The translations under genes and the position numbers were made by a program. Shown here in pieces: positions 32,322 through 43,329 of a stretch of 64,000 nucleotides of DNA. This stretch comes from Muscardinus avellanarius (Eukaryota > Chordata > Mammalia > Rodentia > Gliridae). The stretch spans positions 67,897,738 to 67,961,737 of the forward strand of contig OY726572.1 in NCBI GenBank assembly GCA_963383645.1, in the 5' to 3' direction. The notes under the pieces were generated by a model that was not told the origin of the DNA, searched no databases, and was given only the letters and a program-made list of their open reading frames with translations. Within the stretch, counting starts at the first letter, position 1. Each line of letters begins with the position of its first letter.

Positions 32322-33089
32322 GTATGTAGAAAAAGGCAGTATTAAATATCCTCCTCATGTAGAGGTAGGTTATGTAAAATATCTTGCCATCGCTTGAGAA
32401 ACTTGACTAGATTAAGGATACCCAGATAATTGATAAAGCATTATTTCTGGTTATATCTGTGAGGGTGTTTATAGCAAGAGATTTGAATAAATGGACTCTG
32501 TGCGGAAGATCTGCCCTCTCCAGTGTGACTCCATTTAATGGGCTGAGGCCTGGATATAACAAAAAGCCAAAGGAAAGGCAAATTTGCTCTTTTTCTTCTG
32601 GAGCTGGGATGGATACCTGTCCTTGAACATCACAACTCTGGGTTCTCTGTCCTCTTCCTGTGTCTCGGGTGTTTGGCTTTAGATGAGAGTTACACCATTG
32701 GCTTTCCTGATTCTGAAGCCTTTTGTCATGGACTGAGGCATACCACCAGCTTCTCTAGGCTAACAACATTATAAAAACATTATCTCCAGCCTCAGGTTAC
32801 TCCTCAGAACAACTTGCCAATCCTTGTTCTCAAGTCAGCTCCATTTCATGTCCACTCTGACATGAATTGTAACTCTTCACTGAGCCATTCTCCTCAGACT
32901 CCCTAACCTATTTCTGCTACTTGCCACCTCCTTCATCAGAGTATTTTGCTCTCTACCTCAAAATTGTTCTCTTGTGATTTCCTTTCTACATTATTCATAT
33001 TCACTCGTACCTTCTTGGGCTCAGTTTCTTTTTCCTTCGAAGTTATACAATATACCCATCTAATAAAAGATCTAGGTTTTTTTTTATGG

Positions 33090-33345
33090 TCTTAATGTTG
33101 ATGTCTCTCTGAAATGTATATATCTAAATCCTAATCCCCAAGGTAATGTATTAAAAGTTGGAACCTTTGGGAGGTAAATAGATCATAAGGGCTTTAGTGG
33201 CAATTATAAACACAAACTTAGATCCTTTGCATCTTCTACAATATGACCCCACAGCAAGATGACGTTGTCTTTGAAGAAAGGCCCTCACCAACCCCAGAAG
33301 TGGGCTTTTTAGCAACCAGAACTGTGAGAAATAAATTTCCATTTT
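33090..33345 (+). mobile_element. Possible MaLR/MST-type LTR relic
   Basis: AATCCTAATCCCCAAGGTAA, TTGGGAGGTAAATAGATCAT and GAACTGTGAGAAATAAATTT follow the general wording of mammalian MaLR LTRs. It is a diverged, non-coding remnant with no associated gene. A similarly worded L1M 3' UTR is an alternative. Confidence 0.4.
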
Positions 33346-33760
33346 CAGGATAGGAATGACTTCTAAGCTCTTTACATACAGATCCAGAGAAACCTTTAAT
33401 TTTTAAAGTGTTCAGATAGATAATAAATACAAGTAAGAAATATCTAGAGCTTTGGAAGGAAAATGGTGTATTTAGAGTGAAAATGAGAAAACCATCTGTC
33501 ACTTTAAAAAATAGCTTTGTTAAGACATAATTTACACAGTACAATTTACCCTTAAAAATTAAAGTGTATAATTTACAAAACTGTGCAAACATTAGTATAA
33601 TTTAAGAACTTTTTCATTCCCCCAAAGGAAACTCCATACTTATTAGCTCTCACTCCCCATTTCATAGCTTATTAGCACTACTATCTCTATGCAACCATTA
33701 ATTCATTGCATAACCTTGTCTATTTTGGACATTTTCATGTAAATGAATCAGGGTTTGTGC

Positions 33761-33943
33761 TTTGCGGTACTAGGAATTGAACCCCTGGGGCGTTCTACCT
33801 CTAGCCTACACCCCCAGCCCTATTTTATTCTTTATTTTGAAACAGGGTCCCACTAAGTTGCCGAGGCTGGCTGTGAGCCTGCAATCCTCCTCTCTCAGCC
33901 TACAAAGTACTGGGATTACAAGGATGTGCCACCACACCTGGCT
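33761..33943 (-). mobile_element. B1-dID SINE
   Basis: GCGGTACTAGGAATTGAACC to CACCACACCTGGCT, inside the L1M tract. Confidence 0.8.
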
Positions 33944-34182
33944 AACAATGTTTCCAAGGTTTTTCTGTGTTACAGCATGTATCAGTACTCATTCTTCTTT
34001 ATTGACAAATCATACTCTATTGCTTAGGTATATCACACTTTATTCCACAGTTGATTGGGCATAACCACTTGGCTGCTATGAATAGTGCTGCTATAAACAT
34101 TCATGTACAAGCCTTTGCTTAGACATGTTTTTCTTTCTCTTTGGTATATATCTAGTAGTAAAATTACTTGTTCATGGAACAA

Positions 34183-34380
34183 GCCAGGCATCGTGGCACA
34201 GCACTGTCATCCAGTACTTGGGAGGCTGAGACAGAAGAATCACAGGTTCACAGCCCGCCACAGCAACTTAGTGAGTCCCCTAAGAACTTAGTATGACCTT
34301 GTTTCAAAATAAAAAATAAAATAGGGCTGGGGGTATAGCTCAGAAGTAGAACACTTCTGGGTTCAATTCCCAGTCATATA
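34183..34380 (+). mobile_element. B1-dID SINE
   Basis: AGCCAGGCATCGTGGCACAG head and tail GGGGGTATAGCTCAGAAGTA. Confidence 0.8.
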
Positions 34381-34711
34381 AAAGAAAAAAAAAAATAGCT
34401 CCGTCTACATCCCAACAAGACTTGTTATTTCTTGTCTTTTTCATAGTAGCCTTGTCTTTTTTTAGTTTTGATGAAACCCACGTTCTTCTGATTTTTTTTC
34501 AGCCACTTTACTGTGTATTTAGATCTTCCTGTGATTTTGATTTACATTACTCTAGTGATTAATGACATTGAACATCTTTTTTGTGTGCTTTTAATTGCTT
34601 ATATATTTTTTTAAAGTAATGTCAGTTTATAATTTTGCCTACTTTTGAATTATTTACCTCTTTATCATTTTAAATAATTTTTATCATTTTTATTTTATTT
34701 TATCTTTTTTT

Positions 34712-34860
34712 TTGCGGTACTGGGAATGGAACCCAGGGGCATTCTACCTTTGAGCTTCACCCCCTCAACCCAATTTTTTTATTTTTTATTTTGAAACAGG
34801 GTGTTACTGGGTTGCAAAGGGCCTCACTGCTGCTATGAACATTCATAGCAGTGCCTGGCT
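34712..34860 (-). mobile_element. B1-dID SINE with a hairpin replacing its middle
   Basis: The ID part and first half of the B1 part are normal. At GGGCCTCACTG the element jumps to CTGCTATGAACATTCATAGC (an inverted repeat with 10-base arms and a 2-base loop), then resumes at GTGCCTGGCT. About 90 bases of B1 are missing. Confidence 0.75.
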
Positions 34861-35027
34861 TATTTTTATCATTTAAATTATTTTTCATCATTTTTAATTA
34901 TTTACCTCTTTATCATTCTTTATATGTTCTATATACAAGTTCCTTACTAGGTCTGTTATCTACAAAAGTTTTTTCCCAGCTTGTGGGTTATCTTTTTAAC
35001 TTACTTGATAATGTTGATTGGTCTACA

Positions 35028-35574
35028 ACATTTTTAGGTTTTTTTTTTTTTTTTTTTTTTGGTGCTACTGGGGTTCCTGGAAGCCCTTCTACCTCCGGAC
35101 TGCACTCCCAGACCTATTTTATACTTTTTAATTTTTGGAAACAGGATCTCTTAAGCCAGCGTGGCTGGCTTCGAACCTGCACGATCCTCCTGTCTCCGCC
35201 TCCCAAGCGTGGGGATTACAAGTGTGCGCCACCATGCCCGGCTACATTTTTAGTTTTTTTTTTTTTTTTTTTTTTTGTGGGGGAGATGGAACCCAGGGGC
35301 ATTTGACCTCCGAGCTACACCCCCTGCCCTATTTTTTTTATTTTTTATTTTGTATTTTTTGGTGGTACTGGGGGTGGAACCCAGAGGCTTTCTACCTCTG
35401 GGCTATATTCCCAGATCTTTTTTTATATTTTATTTGGAAACAGGATCTCACTAAGTTGCTGAGAGCCTCACTAAGCAGCTGAGGCTGGCTTCGAACCAGT
35501 GCAATCCTCCTGTCTCAGCCTTCCAAGTGCGGGGATTACAAGCACGCGCCGCCATGCCCGGCTTACATTTTTAG
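35028..35574 (-). mobile_element. SINE stack with shared TSD
   Basis: ACATTTTTAG occurs at about 35028, 35244 and 35566. The first interval holds a subfamily C copy (35041-35242). The second holds a subfamily A ID part (35255-35352) split from its body by a subfamily B copy (about 35354-35563). Confidence 0.82.
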
Positions 35575-35776
35575 TTTTGATGAAACCCACGTTCTTCTGA
35601 TTTTTTTCAGCTAAAATAATTTAAATTGTGGTAAAATATACTTAACAAAGTTATCTTTTTAATCATGTTAAAGGTTTTCGTGGTAGTAGCATTACGTACA
35701 TACTGCCATCACCACTGTTCCTTGAGGACTCTTTTCATCATGCAAAACTGAAACTGTACCTGTGAAAAGTAATGCT

Positions 35777-36070
35777 TAGCCAGGCATAGTAGGAGTCTGA
35801 GACAGGAGGATGGCAGGTTTTAGGACTACCTCTGTAATATAAAGAGACTCTAAACAACCTAGCAAGACCCTGTTTCAAAATTTAAAAAGGGATTAGGCGG
35901 GTGTGGTGGTGCACGCTTGTAATCCTAGCATTTGGGAGGCAAATAAAGAATAAAAAATAGGGCTGGGTGTATAGCTCTGAGGTAGAATGCCCCTGGGTTC
36001 CATACCTAGTACCTAGAAAAAAAAAGGGGGGGGGTGTAACTCAGAGGTAGAATGCCTTTGGGTTCTAGGG
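35777..36070 (+). mobile_element. Nested, internally deleted B1-dID SINEs
   Basis: The outer copy (35777-35893 plus a tail near 36030-36070) encloses a copy at 35896-36020. The inner copy jumps from TTTGGGAGGC straight to AAATAAAGAATAAAAAATAG, losing the middle of B1. Confidence 0.7.
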
Positions 36071-36146
36071 ATTACCAAAGGGGAAAAAAAAGGGAACAGA
36101 AACAGGAACTAGGGAGAGGAAGGAACTAGGGAGAGGAAGGAATAGC

Positions 36147-36246
36147 AGACCTATTTTTATACTTTTTATTTGGCTTCAAACCTGCGTGATCCTCCTGTCT
36201 CTGCCTCCCAAGCGCAGGGATTACAAGCGTGTGCCACCATACCTGG
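36147..36246 (-). mobile_element. Partial B1-dID SINE, subfamily C
   Basis: Only the B1 body (TTTATTTGGCTTCAAACCTG to CACCATACCTGG) is present. A short GGAACTAGGGAGAGGA duplication precedes it. Confidence 0.65.
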
Positions 36247-36249
36247 AGA

Positions 36250-36830
36250 ATTTTCTTATTTTTGATATGTCATTCTATTTCAATTTTTTTTTGGAAACAT
36301 ACTTGGTATGATTTTAATCCTTAAGCTTATTGAGGTGTGTGTTATGTATTAGTATATAGTTTCTCCTTCAGAACGTGTAGTTTATGCTTGAGAACAGTGT
36401 GTATTCTGCTGTTGTTACGTGGTGTGTTCTCTTAGCTATAGGGGGTTTATGTGTTCAAGTCTGTTCTTGTTGATCTGCCTAGTTATTTTCTTCATTTTCA
36501 AAAGTAGGGTATTAGAATCTTAATTATTGTTTATTTTCTTTCAGATTTGCTTCATGTATTTTGAGACTATGATGTTAAGTTCTTTTATATGTATAAGATA
36601 TGTACATATATTTAACATATATACATACTTATGTATATATTTATAAAATATTTCCCAATGTTTTGACCTTTTCATTGCTACAAATTATTCCTTTTTCTTT
36701 TAACTTGCTTTGGCTTAATATGTATTTTGTCATATGTTAGTGTAGATTCTAGATCTTACAGCTGCTGCTTATATGGTTCTTTATCCTTTTACATTCAATT
36801 TATTTATATTTTTTAATCTAAAATGCATAT
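36250..36830 (-). mobile_element. Old L1M fragment
   Basis: GTGTTCAAGTCTGTTCTTGT, AGTAGGGTATTAGAATCTTA and GCTTCATGTATTTTGAGAC are antisense L1 ORF2-type wording. The region is related to the tract near 7000. Confidence 0.6.
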
Positions 36831-36867
36831 GCTTCATATAGTTGCACCTTGAATTTTTTATTTTACT

Positions 36868-37082
36868 GGGTGTATGGTACTGGGGATTGAACTCAGGGGC
36901 ATTTTACCTCTGAGCCTTTTTTTTATACTTTTTTATTTTAAACAAGGTCTTGCTATGTTGCTTAGTAAAAACCTGTGATTCTCCTGTCTGTTTCCCAAGT
37001 ACTGGGATCCCCCCCCTCTCTCTCCCTCCCTCCCTCCCTCCCTCCCTCCCTCCCTCCCTCCCAGCTGCCATGAGCTGAGCAG

Positions 37083-37145
<63 letters not shown>

Positions 37146-37215
37146 ATGGGGATGAAATTCAGGGCCTTTCACATGCCAAGCAAGTGCCTTTTCATGGAGC
37201 TACATAATGAGCCCT
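36868..37215 (-). mobile_element. Decayed SINE with polypyrimidine run and ID unit
   Basis: An ID/B1 copy at 36868-37010 runs into C8, (TCCC)n at 37017-37062, a short unique stretch and (TC)n at 37086-37141. A monomeric ID unit follows (37142-37215, CACATGCCAAGCAAGTGCC). Confidence 0.7.
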
Positions 37216-37497
37216 AGAGCTGTATTTTTTTTGTGTGTGTGTGTGTGTGTGTACTGGGGATTGAACCCAGGGGCATTCTACCTCTGAGCGGCACCCCCAG
37301 ACCTCCTTTTTTTCCATTATTTTGAAACACGGTCACACTAGGTTGATAAATATATACATAGGTATATACATATGTTAAATATATGTACATATCTTATGTC
37401 TCACTACTCGTTGAGTCCTTGAACCTGCCATCCTTTGTCTTAGCTTTCCACATACTGGGATTACAAGGTGCACCACCACACCCAGCTCAGAGCTGTA

Positions 37498-37559
<62 letters not shown>

Positions 37560-37760
37560 TACTGGGTATGGATCCCAGGGGCATTCTACCTCCAAGCTCC
37601 ACTCTCAGCCCTATTCTTTATTCTTTATTTTGAAACAGGGTCTCACTGAGTTGCAAAGGGCCTCACTAAGTAGCTGAGGCTGGCTGCAAAGCCAGATACT
37701 CCTGTCTCAGTTTCCCTAATGCTGGGATTACAAGTGTGAGCCACCATACCCAATGAGAGC
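37216..37760 (-). mobile_element. Two SINEs inserted at one site
   Basis: AGAGCTGTATTTTTTT occurs at about 37216 and 37488, and AGAGCTCTATTCT at about 37757. The enclosed - copies are 37251-37487, which carries a foreign AT-rich segment near 37345-37400, and 37553-37753. Each is preceded by a (GT)n run. Confidence 0.78.
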
Positions 37761-38499
37761 TCTATTCTTAATCACCAAATTATGCTACTTTTTTTCTTTC
37801 CTAAACTCGACTCATATTTTCCTAGAATCCTGATGATAATGTCTTTTCCTTCTATAAAATCTGAACTCTTCTGACTAATTATCAAGACTTTACATTTAAC
37901 CAACTTTAATTTTCTTTCATGCATATTTTGGTTATGGCAGGCAAGCTATTTTGTTACTGTTGTTGATGTTTCCTTCTCTAGAGTCACATTCATTCCTTCC
38001 TATGATATTTTACTTATTTTCCCTTCCCTAGAATGTCATTTTCTGGCTTTTTAGTATCTCTGCATTCTTCTTTTAATTTCAGGTTTAGGTCAAATGCCAG
38101 TTTGTGTAGTAGGATTTTGATTATTTAATTCCATACTGTTCTCTTTTTAAAATTTCATGTGAACAAAGCACACCTCCAGTTCATTGAAATTCTTCCTCAG
38201 AAAGGACACCACATTTGGTCTTACTGTCTTACATAGATGATGGCACATCATAAAGAATGGGGTCCTGATGATTGTTTCAGTCATTGCATGGATTGGTGGC
38301 CCTCAGCGTGTAGAAGCATGATAGGAGATACTGCTCTGTGCTAAGAAGGATCTTAACTTCTGAGATACTATCTATATCCCCAGTTTTTTTTCCTATGGCT
38401 AATGATACTCAGATATAGGTCTCTATCCAGCAGTGTATTACTTCAGTTGTTTGTATCTGAAATATCTTCATTTGGATGTCTCATGGATACCTTAACTTC

Positions 38500-38757
38500 A
38501 GAACTTCAAAAACTGAACTGGGCATGGTGGCACACGCTTGTAATCCCTGCGCTTGGGAGGCTGAGACAGGAGGATCGCACGGGTTCGAAGCCAGCCTCAG
38601 CTACTTAGTGAGGCTTTCAGCAACTTAGTGAGACCCTGTTTCCAAATAAAAAATATAAAAAAAGGTCTGGGAGTATAGCCCAGAGGTAGAAAGCCTCTGG
38701 GTTCCACCCCCAGTACCACCAAAAAAAAGAAAAAAGAAAGAACTTCAAAAACTGAAC
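38500..38757 (+). mobile_element. B1-dID SINE, subfamily B, with perfect TSD
   Basis: The 19-bp AGAACTTCAAAAACTGAAC lies at 38500-38518 and 38739-38757. The copy between has CCCTGCGCTTGGGAGGCTG and tail GTCTGGGAGTATAGCCCAGA. Confidence 0.9.
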
Positions 38758-39258
38758 CAGTCATCTCTTTAAACTTACCCTTCTTTCTGTATTTTCTGCC
38801 ATTCTTTCAAGATCTACTTAACAGCCAAGTCAGAAACTTGTATTCTTGTCTCACCCTCATTTAGTTACCCAGTTCTGTTGATTCTGATCATTAGACCCTA
38901 ATTTTTCTTTTTTGGATTACTATATTAGTAATAGAAATTAGTCATCTTTTCTGTCCTCCTACCCATTCTCTTTATAAAGCCAGAATAGTGTTTTTACGTG
39001 GCAGACTTGATAGTGTCACTGTTAGTCTGAAACCCTTATCTTCAGGATAAATTTCAAATACCGTAGCATGTCATAGAAGGTCCCTGCTCCTGACTTTAGC
39101 CTTGCACTTACTTGCTGACTTAATCATATTGAACTGTGGTCATTTCTTCATTTTTGTTAGACCTTCTTATCTCCTTAACCGAGCAGACACTCTTCTCTTT
39201 GTTTGGGAGCCTTCTTTCCTCACCCTTTATGCCCCAATCTTTGCCCAATTCCTGTGAT

Positions 39259-39711
39259 TTTTTTTTTTTTTTTTTTTTTTTTTGGTACTGGGGATGGAAC
39301 CCAGGGGCATTCTATCTTCAGGCTATACTCCCAGTCCTAATTTTTTAGTCTTTTTACTTTTTATTTTTGGTGGTACTCGGGGTGGAACCCAGGGGCTTCT
39401 TTCTACCTCCAGGCTACACTCCCAGACCTATTTTATACTTTATTTGGAAACAGGGTCTCACTAAGTTGCTGAGAGCCTCACTAAGTAGCTGAGGCTGGCT
39501 TTGAACCTATGTGATCCTCCTGTCTCAGCCTTCCAAGCGCGGGGATTACAAGCTTGCGCCATCAAGCCTGGCAAGTCTTTTTCCTTTTTGAAACAGGGTC
39601 TCACTGAGTTGCAAAGGTCCTCGCTAAGTAGCTGAGGTTGTCCACGAACTGCAATCTCAGGTCTCAGCTTCCCGAATGATGTGATTAGAAGTGTGCTTCA
39701 CCCTGCCTGGC
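39259..39711 (-). mobile_element. SINE nested in a SINE
   Basis: The outer copy (39259-39345 and 39575-39711) is split by a subfamily B copy (about 39360-39572). TAGTCTTTTTAC and AAGTCTTTTTCC mark the insertion point. Confidence 0.8.
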
Positions 39712-39713
39712 CC

Positions 39714-39955
39714 TCCATTTCCTGTTTTTTTTTTTTTTTTTTTTTTTAGGTCTGGGGATGGAACCCAGAGGCATTCAACCTCCGAATTATACCCCCTGTC
39801 TGATTTTTTATTCTTTATTTTGAAACAGGTCTCACTGAGTTGCAGAGGGCCTCACTAAGTGGCTGAGGCTGTCTGCGAACCATGATCCTCTGGTCTCAGC
39901 CTCCCAAATGCTGGGATTACAAGTGTGCACCACCAGGCCCGGCCATTTCCTGTTC
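39714..39955 (-). mobile_element. B1-dID SINE, subfamily A, with TSD
   Basis: CCATTTCCTGTT occurs on both sides (about 39714 and 39943). The copy has T22, AGGTCTGGGGATGGAACCCA and CACCAGGCCCGGC. Confidence 0.85.
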
Positions 39956-40567
39956 TTTATCCTTTTATTCCTTGCTTATGTTTCAGGAAACCCTTTTTGG
40001 TTTCTACCACTAACCAGGTCTTTTTAAGAAAAAGTCAGATACTCTTTATGTTTTGCCATTGTATCCTGTAAACAGTCCTTCTATCTGCTGTATTTAATGC
40101 TGAGTATAATAATTGCCTTCTTTTTAATTTCTCATAAGATGTTAAGGTCTTTGAGAGTAGAATTGGGACGTTGGTAGTATTTTATTTGTGTCTAGCCATG
40201 CAAGGCATTCAATAAATATTTGTGGAATGACAATAAATTGTTGAATGTTAAATGAATTAACATATCTGGGTAGACTCAATGAGGGGAAAGGCAGAATAAA
40301 AGCTTATTTTGTATTTTTTTGGGGGTTTACTTCTCAAGAAAAAATCAAATGAAAATGAAAAGATCCAGTTGAATTAGTTTCTCTGTGTTGTCATGAAGGC
40401 TGATGGGTTAGTTTCTTGTCACTATTTTATTGATTTCTGATTGACATAGCAACATCTCAGTGACATAGATAGTATGTATGCCTTTATCTTTAGTAGGTAT
40501 TGGAGTGTGTGCTCTCTTCCTCTAATTGATTTAACTTTTTGTTAGTATTCTTGCCAGTTAATATTAT

Positions 40568-40972
40568 TTTTTTTTTTTGGTAGTGGGGATTGAACCTAAG
40601 GGCATTCTACCTCTGAGCTACACCCCCAGGCCTTTTTATTTTTTATTTGGAAATAAGGTATTGCCGAGTTGTTGATGGTCTCACTAAATTGTGGAGGCTG
40701 ACCTGGAACCTGTGATCTTTCAATCTCAGGCTCTCACATTCTGGGACTATAGGCCTGCATTACTGTGCTTGGATTCTGCCACAGTTTGTGTGCTTGTATG
40801 TTTGTGCATACACGTGTTACTGGGGATGGAACTCATGTATTCTACCTCTAAGCTGTACCTCTAACGAGCCCTTTTATTTTATTTTTTGTTCTCGCTAGGT
40901 TGCTAAGGCTGCCCTTGAACCAGCAATCCTCCTGTCTCAGCAGCCTCCTGAGTACAGGAGTTATATCTGGCT
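40568..40972 (-). mobile_element. Two old B1-dID SINEs
   Basis: 40568-40775 (GGTAGTGGGGATTGAACC...) and 40815-40972 (GTTACTGGGGATGGAACTCA...). Both are clearly diverged. Confidence 0.7.
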
Positions 40973-41320
40973 TCTGTCATAATTTTGATTAAAGCACACT
41001 CTTTGCATTAGCCTCACTACCTTAGTTTGTTAATTTTTGGGTATCCTCTCTTTTAGAGGCAAATTACTGAGGGAAGGGAGGGAATGTGAGTGTAGCTTAG
41101 AGTAATTGAGGACTTTGGTTTGGGGCAGGACTTTGGAGGGGGAGATCTCTAAGAGTGTGGAAGCACAATACGAAATTATGTTTCTCCAATCTCAAAGGTG
41201 ATTTCTCTAAGAGTGCATTCCCTGTCTTCACTATCATCCTGTGAGGGTGAATGATGAAGAAATCAACATTTTCAAAGTTCTTCTATTAGGAAATAGTTTT
41301 ATTTTAACTTTTATGTCTGA

Positions 41321-41530
41321 GCCAGGAATGGTGGTGCATGCTTGTAATCCTTAGTACTTGGGAGGTGGAGAAAGGAGGATTAGAGGTTCATGGCTAGCCT
41401 CAACTAACTTAGTAAGGCCCTCCACAACTTAGTGAGATCCTGTTTCAAAATAAAGAATGCAAAATAGAGCTGGGGGTATAGTTTGGAGGTGGAATGCCCT
41501 TGGGTTTAATCCCCAGTACCAAACACACAT
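41321..41530 (+). mobile_element. B1-dID SINE
   Basis: GAGCCAGGAATGGTGGTGCA head and tail GGGGGTATAGTTTGGAGGTG, ending in ACACACAT. Confidence 0.78.
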
Positions 41531-41909
41531 ATGCATAGTCATGAACTTTCCAAAACACCAGTAGTTCTTTAGCCTTTTGAAATTCTTGCCTAGTTAGGAG
41601 TGCAGAAGAGTCTACAATTTTTCCAGTTCCCACTAGACAAAGAAGTTAGTGATAATAAAAAAAATTAAAGAGGAATATAATATGTGAATTATTGTATGAG
41701 CTTGTATATGTGATTTGTATATACCCAAAGAGTGCCCTATTAACTATTAAAACCTAGCAATTTTATTACATTTTAACTTGATATTGTGTATGAGTTATTT
41801 AATAATTGGCATACTTTAATCACAATGATGGAATTAATGAAGTATCACTGTGCAGGCACTTTGAAAGGGTATTACTAACATATATTTTGCTAAAAAAGGT
41901 ACCAGGAAT

Positions 41910-42109
41910 TTTTTTTTGTGTGGTACTGGGGGTGAAACCTAGAGGCTTTCTACCTCCGGGCTATACTCCCAGATCTATTTTATATTTGGAAACAGGGTCT
42001 CACTAAGTTGCTGAGAGCCTAAGTAGCTGAGGCTGGCTTTGAACCTGTGCTATCCTCCTGTCTCAGCCTCCCAAGCACGGGGATTGTAAGTGTATGCCAC
42101 CACGCCAAC
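41910..42109 (-). mobile_element. B1-dID SINE, subfamily B
   Basis: GTGGTACTGGGGGTGAAACC to CACCACGCCAAC, with GGAATTTTT on both sides. Confidence 0.8.
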
Positions 42110-42347
42110 GGGAATTTTTGTTTGTACCATAATATGCAGGTATTATAGTTAAGAGATTAGATAAATTTGAAATAATATTGATGTGAGACTATCAATTTAT
42201 TGAAGGATTAGCCAAATAATTCAATAAAAATTTGATTATCAATAACTAAGCACTTATAAAATGGTAGTTACAATAATTTTTAATTGGAAAGCAAGAATAC
42301 CAGTGAAGACAAAGACTAATGTAAAATATCACCAATGTTCTTTTTTC

Positions 42348-42523
42348 TTTTTTTTTTTTTGTGGTACTGGGGTTCCTGGAAACACTTCTACCTCTGGTCT
42401 GCACTCCCAGACCTATTTTATGCTTTTTTAAAATTTGGAAACAGGGTCTCTTAAGCCTGCTCGGTTCTCCTGTCTCCGCCTCCCAAGTGCGGGGATTACA
42501 AGCATGCACCACCACACCCGGGT
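42348..42523 (-). mobile_element. B1-dID SINE, subfamily C
   Basis: GGTACTGGGGTTCCTGGAAA, CTTAAGCCTGCTCGG and CACCACACCCGGG. CACCAATGTTC and CACCAGTGTCC flank it as an imperfect TSD. Confidence 0.82.
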
Positions 42524-42537
42524 CACCAGTGTCCTTT

Positions 42538-42738
42538 TTAAAACTGCAAAGCCAGGCGTGGTGGTACACGCTTGTAATCTCTGTGCTTGGGAGGCTGAGA
42601 CAAGGGGATCGCACAGGTTCGAAGCCAGCCTCAGCTACTTAATGAGGCTCTCAGCAACTTAGACCATTTTCAAATAAAATATAAAATAGGACTGGGAGTA
42701 TAGCCCAGAGGTAGAAAGCCCCTGGGTTCCATCCCAGT

Positions 42739-42790
<52 letters not shown>

Positions 42791-43042
42791 AACGAAAACT
42801 GCAAGAAGCTGGGCAAGGTGGTTTGTAATCCCAGCATTCGGGAGGTAGAGACTGGAGGATTGCTGTTTGCAAATAGCCTCAGCTACTTAGTGAGGCCCTT
42901 CACAACTCAGTGAGAGCCTGTTTCAAAAATAAAAAAACTAAAAAATAGTCTTGGGGTTGTAACTCAGAGGTACAATGCCCTTGGGTTCCATCATTCCCGG
43001 TACTGGAAAGAAAAAAAGAACAATAACAAAAAAACTGCAAGA
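42538..43042 (+). mobile_element. Two SINEs inserted serially at one site
   Basis: AAAACTGCAA occurs at about 42539, 42797 and 43032. The first interval holds a subfamily B copy with a (CA)n tail (42743-42789). The second holds a subfamily A copy (42807-43010). Confidence 0.83.
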
Positions 43043-43329
43043 ATTTTAGTCTTCTTGTATACACATAGTAGGTACTTTACAGACAACCAGTACTTCTCAG
43101 TTTTGACAGAATTAGAGGCTTGAACATTCAGAAATACTAATTTGTTCCTGTATGTTGGTATTAATATACCATAATAATTCACTTTTAATTATTACTGGTA
43201 AGAAACTTTTAGTCATATACAATGAAAGTCTGGAATTCCATCTTATTTTGTCTGAGGAAATCTTGTTAATCTCATCAAGACATTTCATAGTGGACTGGGA
43301 AATAATGCTGTCTTGCTTAGGAAGCCATC

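Larger units (their letters stand above)
33490..35760 (-). mobile_element. Old L1M tract, interrupted
   Basis: Antisense L1 wording includes AGGAAACTCCATACTTATTA, TAGTGCTGCTATAAACATTC, TTACTCTAGTGATTAATGAC and TTACTTGATAATGTTGATTG. Five or more SINEs interrupt it. A 40-base piece occurs twice (34468 and 35571). Confidence 0.6.
38760..40260 (+). mobile_element. L2-like tract, interrupted by SINEs
   Basis: CAGAATAGTGTTTTTACGTG, ACCCTTATCTTCAGGATAAA and the end GGCATTCAATAAATATTTGT follow the wording of the oldest mammalian LINEs and their 3' ends. The classification is tentative. Confidence 0.45.
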
